Positions 38,074 to 46,663 of a stretch of 64,000 nt of DNA are shown piece after piece. The stretch is from Pantoea wallisii (GTDB lineage Bacteria > Pseudomonadota > Gammaproteobacteria > Enterobacterales > Enterobacteriaceae), in NCBI RefSeq assembly GCF_002095485.1, contig NZ_MLFS01000007.1, positions 47,359 to 111,358 on the forward strand. The letters are read 5' to 3'. The position numbers and the translations under genes are program-made. Under the pieces are notes generated by a model that was given only the letters and a program-made list of their open reading frames with translations, was not told where the DNA came from and did not search any database. Position 1 is the stretch's first letter; each line of letters opens with the position of its first letter.

Positions 38074-38679
38074 ATGACTGCCCAACATTCCAGCCTGCTG
38101 TTACTGATGTCTTTCGCCGCTGGCACCTTTTCTGCAGGTGCATCCAGTAACCCGCAGCATCTGATGCTGTCGCTGCCCTCAGGCGGCGTGCCCAACAATC
38201 CGCTGCCGCTGATCATCTGGCCGCAGGTGGTGCCAGACGAAGAGGAGGACAGTGCGGCCTGGTTTGAAAGAACCTTTACCGCCAGCGGCTGGCCTGCAGC
38301 CTGGCGCGCGCCGATCTTTCCCTGGACACATTACCACCCGAACACCCATGAAGTGCTGGGCGTTGGCGCTGGCTGGGCGGAAGTGCTGTTTGGCGGCGAC
38401 AGTGGCCGAATGGTAACGCTGCGCGAGGGCGATGCCGTGCTGATTCCCGCCGGCGTCGGTCACAAGCAGGTGTTTGCCTCCGAGGAGTTCTTCACCGTCG
38501 GCGCCTATCCGCACGGCATGGAGCCGGAGACAGTACGCGACGAGCCTTCCCGGCTGCGGATGTCAAAACAGCAGATCCAGCAGGTTCCACTGCCGGATCG
38601 CGATCCCTTTACTGGCGGTACAGGCGCCATGACGGATATCTGGCTGCCGGTGGCGCAGCAGTTATTGCATCAGGGATAG
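38074..38679 (+). CDS. Cupin-domain protein (YjlB-like)
   Basis: 201 residues. Residues 35-175 resemble YjlB-type cupins: GVPNNPLPLIIWP near the start, FPWTHYHPNTHEVLGVGAGWAEVLFGG with a candidate metal-binding HxH-type cluster, then REGDAVLIPAGVGHKQVFAS and FFTVGAYPHG. A hydrophobic N-terminal stretch (SLLLLMSFAAGTFSAGA) might be an export signal, unusual for the family, or a buried helix. The ATG at 38074 has GGAG eight bases upstream. It is monocistronic and converges on the response regulator. Substrate unknown. Confidence 0.7.
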   Translation: MTAQHSSLLLLMSFAAGTFSAGASSNPQHLMLSLPSGGVPNNPLPLIIWPQVVPDEEEDSAAWFERTFTASGWPAAWRAPIFPWTHYHPNTHEVLGVGAGWAEVLFGGDSGRMVTLREGDAVLIPAGVGHKQVFASEEFFTVGAYPHGMEPETVRDEPSRLRMSKQQIQQVPLPDRDPFTGGTGAMTDIWLPVAQQLLHQG

Positions 38680-38719
38680 AAGAGGGTCGCGGCGCTGTCC
38701 GGCCGCGACCGGGTTTGTG

Positions 38720-39340
38720 TTATACCAGCCCATTCTCCTTCGCCGCCGTATTAATTCCGCTAATTCCTTTCAGGCCCAACTTTCGCAGAATTTTAATTTT
38801 ATAGGTGCTCACCGTTTTACTGCTCAACTGCAATTGTGAGGCAATCTCTTTATTACTCATTCCTGAGGCCAATTTGACTAATACCATCAGTTCACGTCGC
38901 GTCAGGCTCATCAATTTTTCGCTGCCGATCAAATCATGCGCATCCGCAGGCGTATGGGTAACCGGATAAAAACGTTTACCGCGTTCAACCTCTTTAATTG
39001 CCACCAGCAGCGTATCCAGATTGCCACGTTTGCACACATACCCTTCAACGCCTAACTGCAGGCAACAGCGTTGATAAAAAAGACTTTCCGAGGCGGTAAA
39101 TACAATAATCTTTTGCTGCGGCAGGATGCGTTTAATATCGGCTATCAGCGGAATGCCGGCCCGGCCCGGCATTGTCAGGTCCAGCAGCAGCACATCCGGC
39201 TGAGTATGATTCAACTCACTCAGCAGAAAATCGCCCTTGTTCGCCGTACCCACTATCGAATAGTGGTAAGCGCTAAGGAATGCCTGAATACCTGCGCAGA
39301 TTAATGGATGGTCATCAACAATAAATACCGAATGAATCAT
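38720..39340 (-). CDS. Orphan NarL/FixJ-family response regulator
   Basis: 206 residues: a receiver domain (VDDHPLICAGIQAFL, phospho-acceptor D54 in LLLDLTMPG, conserved K in YVCKRG) and a LuxR-type HTH (LTRRELMVLVKLASGMSNKEIASQLQLSSKTVSTYKIKILRKLG). I start at MIHSVFIVDD (39340); an in-frame upstream start at 39400 would add 20 hydrophobic residues unlike a receiver. It resembles the BvgA/EvgA group. No histidine kinase is present anywhere in the window, so it is an orphan here. It may control nearby surface genes, but that is a guess. Confidence 0.85.
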   Translation of the reverse strand: MIHSVFIVDDHPLICAGIQAFLSAYHYSIVGTANKGDFLLSELNHTQPDVLLLDLTMPGRAGIPLIADIKRILPQQKIIVFTASESLFYQRCCLQLGVEGYVCKRGNLDTLLVAIKEVERGKRFYPVTHTPADAHDLIGSEKLMSLTRRELMVLVKLASGMSNKEIASQLQLSSKTVSTYKIKILRKLGLKGISGINTAAKENGLV

Positions 39341-39612
39341 ATGCGTAGTCCGAAAATAAACGAAAAAAATGCAGGAAATAAACTCCAGGAAAATTTTCAT
39401 AAGCGGAGGTGTGACCAGATTAATTCATGGGTATTACTGAGAAGATTTAAGTCCTGTCTGGAAATGGCTGATTTAATGTGTATTTGATGCTTTTATGCGC
39501 CAGAACATGGCGCTGGGTATTTTTTTCCGATTCATCTTTGCGCTGGTCATAAATCTGAAAACATGCCGAATTAACGTCGAGGCAGAAAATCACTGCGCAT
39601 AAAAGGTGAATA

Positions 39613-41354
39613 ATGTTTTCTGTCGATCAGCTTCTCACGACCTATTGGCCTGGACATCAACCGGCGAGCTGGCAAAAAAGTCTGCTCAGGTGGGCGGTGC
39701 GTGAACAGGAGTTTCAGTCATTTGCTGCCCGTTACCCGCATCTGAAAGGGGTGGATATGGTTGAACAGGTGCTGGAACACCTTGATGTGCGCTGCGAGCT
39801 GAGCGAGCGCGATCTGGAGCAGATTCCGACCCACGGCCCGGTCGTCATTATCGCTAACCATCCGCTGGGCGCGCTGGATGGTTTGGCGCTGTTGGCCGCC
39901 GTATCACAGGTGCGGCGCGATGTGAAAATCGTCGCCAACCGCATGCTGATGATGCTGGAGCCCATCAACAATTTGATGCTGCCGGTGGATAACATGGGTA
40001 ACCGAACCAGCCGTGAGCAGCTCGCACGTATGCAGCAGCATCTCAACCACCAGGCGCGCTGATTATCTTCCCGGCGGGCGAAGTATCCCGCCTCTCCAGC
40101 CGTGGCGTACGCGACGGCCGCTGGCATCACAGCTTTCTGCGTCTTGCTGCCCGCGCCCGCGCGCCGATTGTGCCGGTGCACGTCGCCGGACGGAACAGCA
40201 TGGCATTCTATGCGGCAGCCAAACTCGCCGCACCGCTGGCGCTGTTGATGCTGGTGCGTGAGATGTTCCGCCAGCGGGGGACCCGCATCAAGCTACAGAT
40301 TGGCGAGCAGATCCCCTTCGCCCACTGGCACGATGGCCATACGCCGGGGAAAGCGCTGGCGAAGCGCCTGCGTAAACACCTCTACCGCATCGGCCAGGGA
40401 CGGCGCGGCCTGTTCCAGACCGAAGCGGCTATCGCCCGGCCGGAAGATCGCGCTGAACTGAAGAGAGCCCTGCTGGAGAGCGAGCGGCTGGGCACGCTGC
40501 CGGATGGTAAGCAGATCTATCTGTGGCGACGTAACGGTGCCAGCTGGGTGCCGCTGCTGCGTGAGCTGGGACGCTTAAGAGAGATTGCTTTTCGTGCCGT
40601 TGGCGAGGGCAGCGGTCGCCGGCGCGATCTGGATAAATATGACGACGACTACTATCACCTGATCCTGTGGGATGACGATGCGCTGGAGATTGTGGGTGCC
40701 TACCGGTTTATTCCCGGCGCAGAGCAGCTGGCACGGCGTGGCCTGGAGGGAATTTACAGCCACAGCCTGTTCCATTATGACGAGCGTATGCTGCCAATTA
40801 TCCAGCAGGGACTGGAGCTGGGTCGCAGCTTTATCCAGCCGGCTTACTGGGGCAAACGCGGTCTGGACTATTTATGGATGGGCATTGGCGCGTATATCGC
40901 GCGCTATCCGCAAACCCGCTACCTGTTTGGTCCGGTTTCGATTTCCGGTGGCATGCCGCTGGCCGCACGCGATCTGCTGGTGACATTTTATCGTCTCTAT
41001 TTCCCGACGGAGCTGCCGCTGGCAACTTCGCGCCGCCCTTATCCGGCCTCGCTGCCGGAGGTGCTGGCGCAGTTCACCGGCGATAATTATGCTGCCGATT
41101 TGTGCCGGCTGAAGCACCTGCTGGCAAATCTCGGTACGGCGATTCCCACCCTGTATAAGCAGTATTCAGAGGTCTGCGAGCCCGGCGGCGTGCAGTTTAT
41201 CGACTTCGGCAGCGATCCCGATTTCAATAACTGTGTTGATGGGCTGGTGCTGGTTGATCTGTCACGCGTAAAGCCATCGCGTTATGCGCGCTATATCGGC
41301 ATGCATCTGCAGGCAGAGAGCAAGGATAAAGCGATGGGGGAGGAGCAGGCATAA
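39613..41354 (+). pseudogene. olsF: OlsF-like bifunctional acyltransferase (ornithine lipid synthesis), frameshifted
   Basis: Rejoined product about 580 residues. The N-terminal half is a PlsC-type O-acyltransferase (HX4D in IIANHPLGALDG, then IIFPAGEVSRLSSRG). The C-terminal half is a hemolysin-like GNAT N-acyltransferase related to OlsB (YHLILWDDDALEIVGAYRF, ELGRSFIQPAYWGKRGLDYLWMGIG, LFGPVSISGGMP). This fusion matches OlsF described from Serratia, which makes ornithine lipids, phosphate-free membrane lipids. The first frame breaks after LNHQA; GGCGCGCTGATTATCTTC continues in the second if one G is restored near 40053 (CAGG for CAGGG). ATG at 39613. Monocistronic. Confidence 0.72.
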
Positions 41355-41424
41355 TGAGAGCGGTCACGGCTGCAGGGATCTGGTTGATTAAAATAAATAG
41401 TGGTCCGAATTGCTAAGGTCGATT

Positions 41425-41458
41425 GATAGCAAAAATTCTGCTATATCTGCCTGCTATC
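41425..41458. repeat. Inverted GATAGCA/TGCTATC repeat
   Basis: GATAGCA at 41425-41431 faces TGCTATA at 41439 and TGCTATC at 41452-41458. The array lies about 30-60 bases upstream of the small membrane protein start, a position suited to an operator. Inference only. Confidence 0.4.
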
Positions 41459-41486
41459 AGATTTAAGCAATTTAGGGATGAAGGTT

Positions 41487-41801
41487 ATGCTGGTCAGTGA
41501 AGAGGAGTTATTACGTTCTGGCTTCAGTTCTGCCGAATTGCAGGCAGTTAAAAACAACGTCGAAAGTTATGGCGGGACGCTTGAGCAGGCAATCCACGAT
41601 CTGGCAAGGCGATTTAGCAGAATGATCTGGATAGCGGCGATTTTTCTGGCAATTTTTATTATCCTGGTGCTATTCAGTTCAGGGATTAAAATAATCGCCG
41701 GTGGCATATCTCTCGTGCTGGGTATTGGCTTTATGCTACTGGCCCAACCCCCAGTACTTTGCTACAAATCATGGCGATACTGGCGGGCGGTTCAGTCTTA
41801 G
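41487..41801 (+). CDS. Small two-helix membrane protein, unknown function
   Basis: 104 residues (107 from the alternative ATG at 41478, which has no ribosome-site spacing; AGGGA lies eight bases before 41487). The N-terminal half is soluble and helical (SEEELLRSGFSSAELQAVKNNVESYGGTLEQAIHDLARRF). Two adjacent membrane segments follow (MIWIAAIFLAIFIILVLF and IIAGGISLVLGIGFMLL). I do not recognise the family. It is tail-to-tail with the DUF4225-like gene, with overlapping stop codons, which raises the possibility of a functional pair. Confidence 0.6.
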   Translation: MLVSEEELLRSGFSSAELQAVKNNVESYGGTLEQAIHDLARRFSRMIWIAAIFLAIFIILVLFSSGIKIIAGGISLVLGIGFMLLAQPPVLCYKSWRYWRAVQS

Positions 41802-42619
41802 TGCGGTGAGTTATCGACCGTGAGCAGGTCAAAAACGACTTTTGCTTTGAGCCCATAGCCAGCAATACGCATAGTCAGCCTGGGCTTACTCATGCTATCT
41901 ACTTTGCGATAATAGTCTCTGGGCATCCATCTGAACAAGCGCCATGCACCGGCTTTTCTTGCCGCGCCCAAAATACCGTAAACGCTGGCAGATAAAGTGG
42001 CCGCATTATACAAAGCCAAACCTGTCTCGGGCTTGAATCCTAGAAATTCTGCACCAACCATGGCCGCGTCACCGAAGATCCCTTCAGAATGAGCATCATC
42101 CGGAGGTGCAAAATTGTTTATGATTTCCTGAGAAAGGCCATTAACGCCATCGCTTACCAATATAGCGCCAGCTAACATACCGATTGGCGGCATTGAAGTT
42201 ATCATCGCAAGCCCGGTGAACAGAGCGATGCCCGATATGGCAATATGGACAGCTGAGAGGGTGTAACCAACAATTTTATTATTCTGCCTGACAAACTCTA
42301 CCTTCGCGTACAGTTGCGCCGTCTTAATCCTTAGCAGCCTGTCTTGCTCAACCAGATTCTCTGACTCTTCGCGAAGATTCTTTATGCAGCCAATGCACTC
42401 TTCGTCACTCTTTGCCCGCCTGGCGATCGAGAACTGACCTTCAATTACGTCCCTTATTTCCTGCACAAACTGGAGACGTGTAAGTCCATCCCTGATGTGG
42501 AACCCGGCTACACGGTTAGCTGTTTCAATCAGTTTACGGGCTTCAAGATTTATCATCGTTTCTGCCCAAGCCTTATTGCGTCCATGTGAGCGCATCATAG
42601 CGAGTAGAGCTTCATCCAT
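41798..42619 (-). CDS. DUF4225-like protein with central hydrophobic region
   Basis: 273 residues. An N-terminal helical, charged half with a CIGC pair (residues about 84-87 from the TTG start) is followed by a central hydrophobic stretch (YTLSAVHIAISGIALFTGLAMITSMPPIGMLAGAILVSDGVNGLS). The conserved-looking C-terminus contains GFKPETGLALYNAATLSASVYGIL, RLFRWMPRDYYRKVDSMSKPRLTMRI and YGLKAKVVFDLL. It resembles DUF4225 proteins of enterobacteria and pseudomonads, whose function I do not know. I take ATG 42619 (AAAGGA seven bases upstream) over TTG 42643. Local DNA is slightly AT-richer than the neighbouring genes. Confidence 0.6.
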   Translation of the reverse strand: MDEALLAMMRSHGRNKAWAETMINLEARKLIETANRVAGFHIRDGLTRLQFVQEIRDVIEGQFSIARRAKSDEECIGCIKNLREESENLVEQDRLLRIKTAQLYAKVEFVRQNNKIVGYTLSAVHIAISGIALFTGLAMITSMPPIGMLAGAILVSDGVNGLSQEIINNFAPPDDAHSEGIFGDAAMVGAEFLGFKPETGLALYNAATLSASVYGILGAARKAGAWRLFRWMPRDYYRKVDSMSKPRLTMRIAGYGLKAKVVFDLLTVDNSPH

Positions 42620-42991
42620 TTCATCGTTCCTTTGATTGGCCAATAATTTGATAATACTTAATCAGGTCCATCTGTAAATGGAGAAAACAATCAGGCCGCT
42701 GGTTTACATATATTCAGTTCCCTAAGCGTTATGTTGAGCGTCAGAGCATCCCGTGTTCTGTATGACACGTAGCAGCATGGTGGTACCGGAGGGTTCCACA
42801 TCTCATCCTTAAGTCGAACGACATTGGTATACGACTGAACATTTTCTCGCCACTGCCGATAACCTAACTACCAACTTTAGTCTGCCAGCGATTTACGCTT
42901 GTAAGCCGTGCGCTTTTGCGTTTAAGTCTGCCAGGCAATTAAGAATTTTCTGAATCGCTGAACATTACCAGGCCAGAATAGGCGAATAAAA
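42620..42991. other. Intergenic region
   Basis: 372 bases with no convincing gene. TTTAGTCTGCCAG near 42876 and TTTAAGTCTGCCAG near 42921 form an imperfect direct repeat upstream of the PAS-GGDEF-EAL gene. Confidence 0.45.
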
Positions 42992-45835
42992 ATGAATAAT
43001 AACTCTGACGTCATGTATCGGCTGCTGGTACAGAGCGTGGTGGATTACGCCATTTATATGCTCAAACCTGACGGAACCGTGGCGAACTGGAATACCGGCG
43101 CGCAACGCGCTAAAGGGTATACGCCCGATGAGATTGTCGGGAAAAATTTTGCGCTGTTTTACAGCGAAGAAGATCGAAAAAACGGCGCGCCGCAGCGGGG
43201 ATTATCCATTGCGACGGCGGTGGGGCGCTTTGAGACCGAAGGCTGGCGCTACCGCAAAGATGGCAGCGCGTTCTGGGCGCATGTGGTGATCGACGCCATC
43301 CGCGACGATTACGGTGAGCTGCTCGGCTTTGCCAAAATCACCCGCGACTGTACGCAGCAGCAGGCGTTACAGCGCAAGCAGCGTGAACAGGAGCAGCGTT
43401 TCCGTTTATTGGTTGAAGGCGTAACGGACTACGCCATCTATATGCTGGATCTGGACGGCAACGTCGAAAACTGGAATGCCGGCGCGCAGCGCGCCAAAGG
43501 GTATGTGGCCGAGGAGATTGTGGGGCAGCACTTCTCCCGTTTTTACAGCGCGCAGGATCGGCTTAATCACATCCCGGAAAAGAACCTCAACACGGCATTC
43601 AAAACCGGCCGTTTCGAAGATGAGGGCTGGCGTTACCGTAAAGATGGCAGTGCGTTCTGGGCTCATGTCATTATTGACGCCATCCGTGACGACGCCGGAA
43701 AGCTCATCGGCTATGCCAAAATCACCCGCGACTGCACTGAACAGCAGGCGCTGCTGCGTAAACAGCGCGAACATGAAAAAACCTTCCGTCTGCTGGTGGA
43801 GGGCGTTACCGATTACGCCATCTACATGCTTGATGTACAGGGGCGCGTCGTCAACTGGAACGCCGGGGCGCAGCGCGCGAAAGGCTACCTGGCGGACGAG
43901 ATTGTGGGACAGCACTTCTCGGTGTTTTACGGGGCGCAGGATCGGCAGGCGCGCACGCCCGATGCCAACCTGGGCATCGCCCTGAAAACCGGCCGCTTTG
44001 AAGATGAGGGCTGGCGTTACCGCAAAGATGGCAGCGCGTTCTGGGCGCATGTGGTGATCGACGCCATTCATGACGAAGCGGGTAAAATGATCGGCTTTGC
44101 CAAGATTACCCGGGATGTGACCGAACGCCGCGAGAATGAGCAGCAGCTGCTGCGCGCGCGCGACCTCGCACAGGCGCAGAGCGCCAAAATGTCAGAGCTC
44201 TCCGGCTTCCTCGATACCGTGATCAGCAACATCCCCTCCTGTGTGATCGTTGAGGACGCCATCAGCCGCGAAATCCTGATGGTCAACGACAAAGCGCAGC
44301 AGCTGTTCGGCGTCAGTAAGTCGTTGCTGCTGCACAAGCGCCCGCATGAGTGTATGTCAGCGGAGCTCAGCGACTACTTTAATAGCCTGGCGGATATCGC
44401 CCTGCGCAGTGAAGGTATTCATGCGCGCGAACAGCTGATGCTGACGGCAGGCGGTGAACGCGTGCTGCACACCCGCGCAACCACCATCAGCGGCAAAGAC
44501 ATGCGGCAGAACTATGTGATGCTGATTGTCGAAGACGTCACTGACCAGCGCGAAGCCGACGCGCGCATCCACCATATGGCGCATCACGATAACCTCACCA
44601 GCCTGCCGAACCGCATTCTGTTCCGCCAGAAACTGAGTGAAGCGCTGCGCGTCGATAGTCAGCACAACCAGCTGAGCGCCACGCTGTGCCTGGATCTTGA
44701 TAACTTTAAAAACGTCAACGATGCGCTGGGCCACCAGATTGGCGACGAGCTGTTACGCGTGGTGGCAAAACGCCTGCGCAGCGTGCTGCGCGATCACGAT
44801 ACGCTGGCCAGGATTGGCGGCGATGAGTTTGCCATCGTGTTGCCCAATATCCGGCTGGCCGATGAAGCGGCGGTGGTGGCGCAGCGGCTGATTGAAGCCA
44901 TCCGGCCGCCGATAAATGTTGAAGGGCACAACCTGTCGGTCGGGCTGAGTGTGGGCATTGCGCTCACTTCACAAACCACCAATACGCCGGAGCACATGCT
45001 GCGCTGCGCCGATATGGCGCTGTATGAAGCCAAGCGCAACGGGCGCAATCGCTATGAGCACTTCACGCTGGAGATGGATGACCTGGCGCGCAGCCGTCGC
45101 GTTATTGAGAACGATCTGCGCGATGCCATCACCGGCCGCCAGCTGAAGCTCTACTATCAGCCCATCACCAGCGAAAGCGGCATCATCGGCTATGAAGCGC
45201 TGATGCGCTGGCACCACCCGATAAAGGGGCTGATCATGCCGAATGACTTCATTCCGATTGCGGAGGAGACCGGGCTGATCCATATGCTGGGCGCCTACGC
45301 GCTCTACGAAGCCTGTCGGGAAGCGCAGAGCTGGGGCACCGAACAGTCGGTGTCGGTTAACCTTTCGCCGCTGCAGTTTAAGAACAGCTCGCTGGTATCG
45401 GTGGTTGAGGGCGCGCTGCGTGAATCGGGCCTGGCCGCGCATCGGCTGGAGGTGGAGATTACCGAATCGGTGTTGCTTGACGATACGCTGGGCAATATCC
45501 GTACCCTGCAGAGCCTGAAAACGCTGGGCGTGCAGATTGCGCTGGATGATTTCGGCACCGGTTACTCCTCGCTCAGCTATCTGCGCTCCTTCCCGTTCGA
45601 CAAGATCAAAATCGACAAGTCATTTATTAATGACATGGGCGACAGCCGCGAGGCGCTGGCGATCATCCGCGCGATCACCGGCATGAGCCGCAGTCTGGAT
45701 ATCCAGATAACCGCTGAAGGCGTTGAGAACAGTGAGCAGTTTGCGAAGCTGCGGGAAGAGGGTTGTACGCTGTTCCAGGGCTATCTGTTTGGTCGTCCGC
45801 AGCCTTCGGAGTTACGCCTGAAAGTGCTGGAGTGA
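42992..45835 (+). CDS. PAS(x4)-GGDEF-EAL cytoplasmic c-di-GMP enzyme with triplicated PAS
   Basis: 947 residues with no membrane segment. Residues 10-393 are three tandem PAS/PAC units of exactly 128 residues (384 bases each), sharing VDYAIYML or TDYAIYML, NWNxGAQRAKGY and GWRYRKDGSAFWAHV. A fourth, divergent PAS covers about 405-525. The GGDEF domain has an intact GGDEF at 609-613 and an RDHD inhibitory site five residues before it. The EAL domain has EALMRW (E735), NLSPLQF, LEVEITES, LDDFGTGYSSLSYL and KIDKSF, so both activities look possible. The PAS units may bind haem, flavin or a small ligand. Monocistronic. Confidence 0.93.
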   Translation: MNNNSDVMYRLLVQSVVDYAIYMLKPDGTVANWNTGAQRAKGYTPDEIVGKNFALFYSEEDRKNGAPQRGLSIATAVGRFETEGWRYRKDGSAFWAHVVIDAIRDDYGELLGFAKITRDCTQQQALQRKQREQEQRFRLLVEGVTDYAIYMLDLDGNVENWNAGAQRAKGYVAEEIVGQHFSRFYSAQDRLNHIPEKNLNTAFKTGRFEDEGWRYRKDGSAFWAHVIIDAIRDDAGKLIGYAKITRDCTEQQALLRKQREHEKTFRLLVEGVTDYAIYMLDVQGRVVNWNAGAQRAKGYLADEIVGQHFSVFYGAQDRQARTPDANLGIALKTGRFEDEGWRYRKDGSAFWAHVVIDAIHDEAGKMIGFAKITRDVTERRENEQQLLRARDLAQAQSAKMSELSGFLDTVISNIPSCVIVEDAISREILMVNDKAQQLFGVSKSLLLHKRPHECMSAELSDYFNSLADIALRSEGIHAREQLMLTAGGERVLHTRATTISGKDMRQNYVMLIVEDVTDQREADARIHHMAHHDNLTSLPNRILFRQKLSEALRVDSQHNQLSATLCLDLDNFKNVNDALGHQIGDELLRVVAKRLRSVLRDHDTLARIGGDEFAIVLPNIRLADEAAVVAQRLIEAIRPPINVEGHNLSVGLSVGIALTSQTTNTPEHMLRCADMALYEAKRNGRNRYEHFTLEMDDLARSRRVIENDLRDAITGRQLKLYYQPITSESGIIGYEALMRWHHPIKGLIMPNDFIPIAEETGLIHMLGAYALYEACREAQSWGTEQSVSVNLSPLQFKNSSLVSVVEGALRESGLAAHRLEVEITESVLLDDTLGNIRTLQSLKTLGVQIALDDFGTGYSSLSYLRSFPFDKIKIDKSFINDMGDSREALAIIRAITGMSRSLDIQITAEGVENSEQFAKLREEGCTLFQGYLFGRPQPSELRLKVLE
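43019..44170 (+). repeat. Threefold tandem 384-bp coding repeat (PAS units)
   Basis: Three in-frame copies begin near 43019, 43403 and 43787. Within copies two and three, stretches around GATGAGGGCTGGCGTTACCG and GCGTTCTGGGC are nearly identical at DNA level, pointing to duplication followed by modest divergence or gene conversion. Confidence 0.85.
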
Positions 45836-45855
45836 GCGCCAGACGCTGTGCAGAC

Positions 45856-45883
45856 ATAAAAAACGCCCGACAGAGTCGGCGTT
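45856..45883 (-). terminator. Intrinsic terminator of ftnA
   Basis: On the minus strand AACGCCGAC-TCT-GTCGGGCGTT (one bulged base) runs into TTTTTT, about 36 bases after the ftnA stop. On the plus strand it also follows the PAS-GGDEF-EAL gene but lacks a good T-run. Confidence 0.75.
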
Positions 45884-45918
45884 ATGCATTTTGCTGTGCG
45901 TAATCTTTTATTATTTTT

Positions 45919-46425
45919 TTACTGGCCGTGGCCTTCAACATTCATGCGGCCCAGATCTTTATCCACCAGGAACAGACCTTCGCCTTTGTCACCCACCATC
46001 GCCAGTTTATCCAGCACGGTTTTGAACAGTTTCTCTTCTTCATGCTGCTCGGCAACATACCACTGCAGGAAGTTGAAGGTAGAGTAATCCTGCGAGGTCA
46101 GTGCGTTATGCACCAGCTCATTGATTTTTTTGGTGATCAGCTGCTCGTGCTTCATCGCCTCTTCCAGCACATCGTTCAGCGAATTCCAGCTGACCGCCGG
46201 CGCGGCAATGCTGCCCAGCACCGGCAGTGCACCGGCATCGCTAACGTAATCGAACAGACGCTGCATGTGCTCCATCTCTTCGCGTGAATGCATCTTCAGG
46301 AAGGAGGCGGCACCTTCAAAACCTTTGTCGCTGCACCAGGCGCTCATCTGCAGATAGAGATTGGCCGAGAAGAACTCCAGGTTCAGCTGGTCATTCAGGC
46401 GTGAGGTCATTTCAGCAGTTAACAT
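45919..46425 (-). CDS. ftnA: Non-haem ferritin
   Basis: 168 residues, close to E. coli FtnA (165). It forms the 24-subunit cytoplasmic iron-storage shell. The four-helix ferritin fold is evident, with ferroxidase residues in LNLEFFSANLYLQMSAW (E17 region), HSREEMEHMQRLFDYV (E, H) and a later glutamate in FLQWYVAEQHEEEKLF. The ATG at 46425 follows a ribosome site. It is monocistronic with its own terminator. No Fur box was obvious upstream. Confidence 0.94.
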   Translation of the reverse strand: MLTAEMTSRLNDQLNLEFFSANLYLQMSAWCSDKGFEGAASFLKMHSREEMEHMQRLFDYVSDAGALPVLGSIAAPAVSWNSLNDVLEEAMKHEQLITKKINELVHNALTSQDYSTFNFLQWYVAEQHEEEKLFKTVLDKLAMVGDKGEGLFLVDKDLGRMNVEGHGQ

Positions 46426-46663
46426 GGCTGAGTCCTTATTAATTTATCAGGTGAAGTGAGGCGAATTATGCATCAATCTATACTTTTTTGTGAAGGCTTT
46501 TCCGCAAAAAAGTTGAATTTATCTTATTGATTATAAATGGAATTGTTTCACTTGTTGAATGCGAAGGATTCTCACTTTTGATTAATTTTCATTCATAGCG
46601 GATTGCTTCTCGCTGCGCATCGCGCAATGCTGGCGCTTGCCTTTACTTCTCAGGAGCTTAGCG

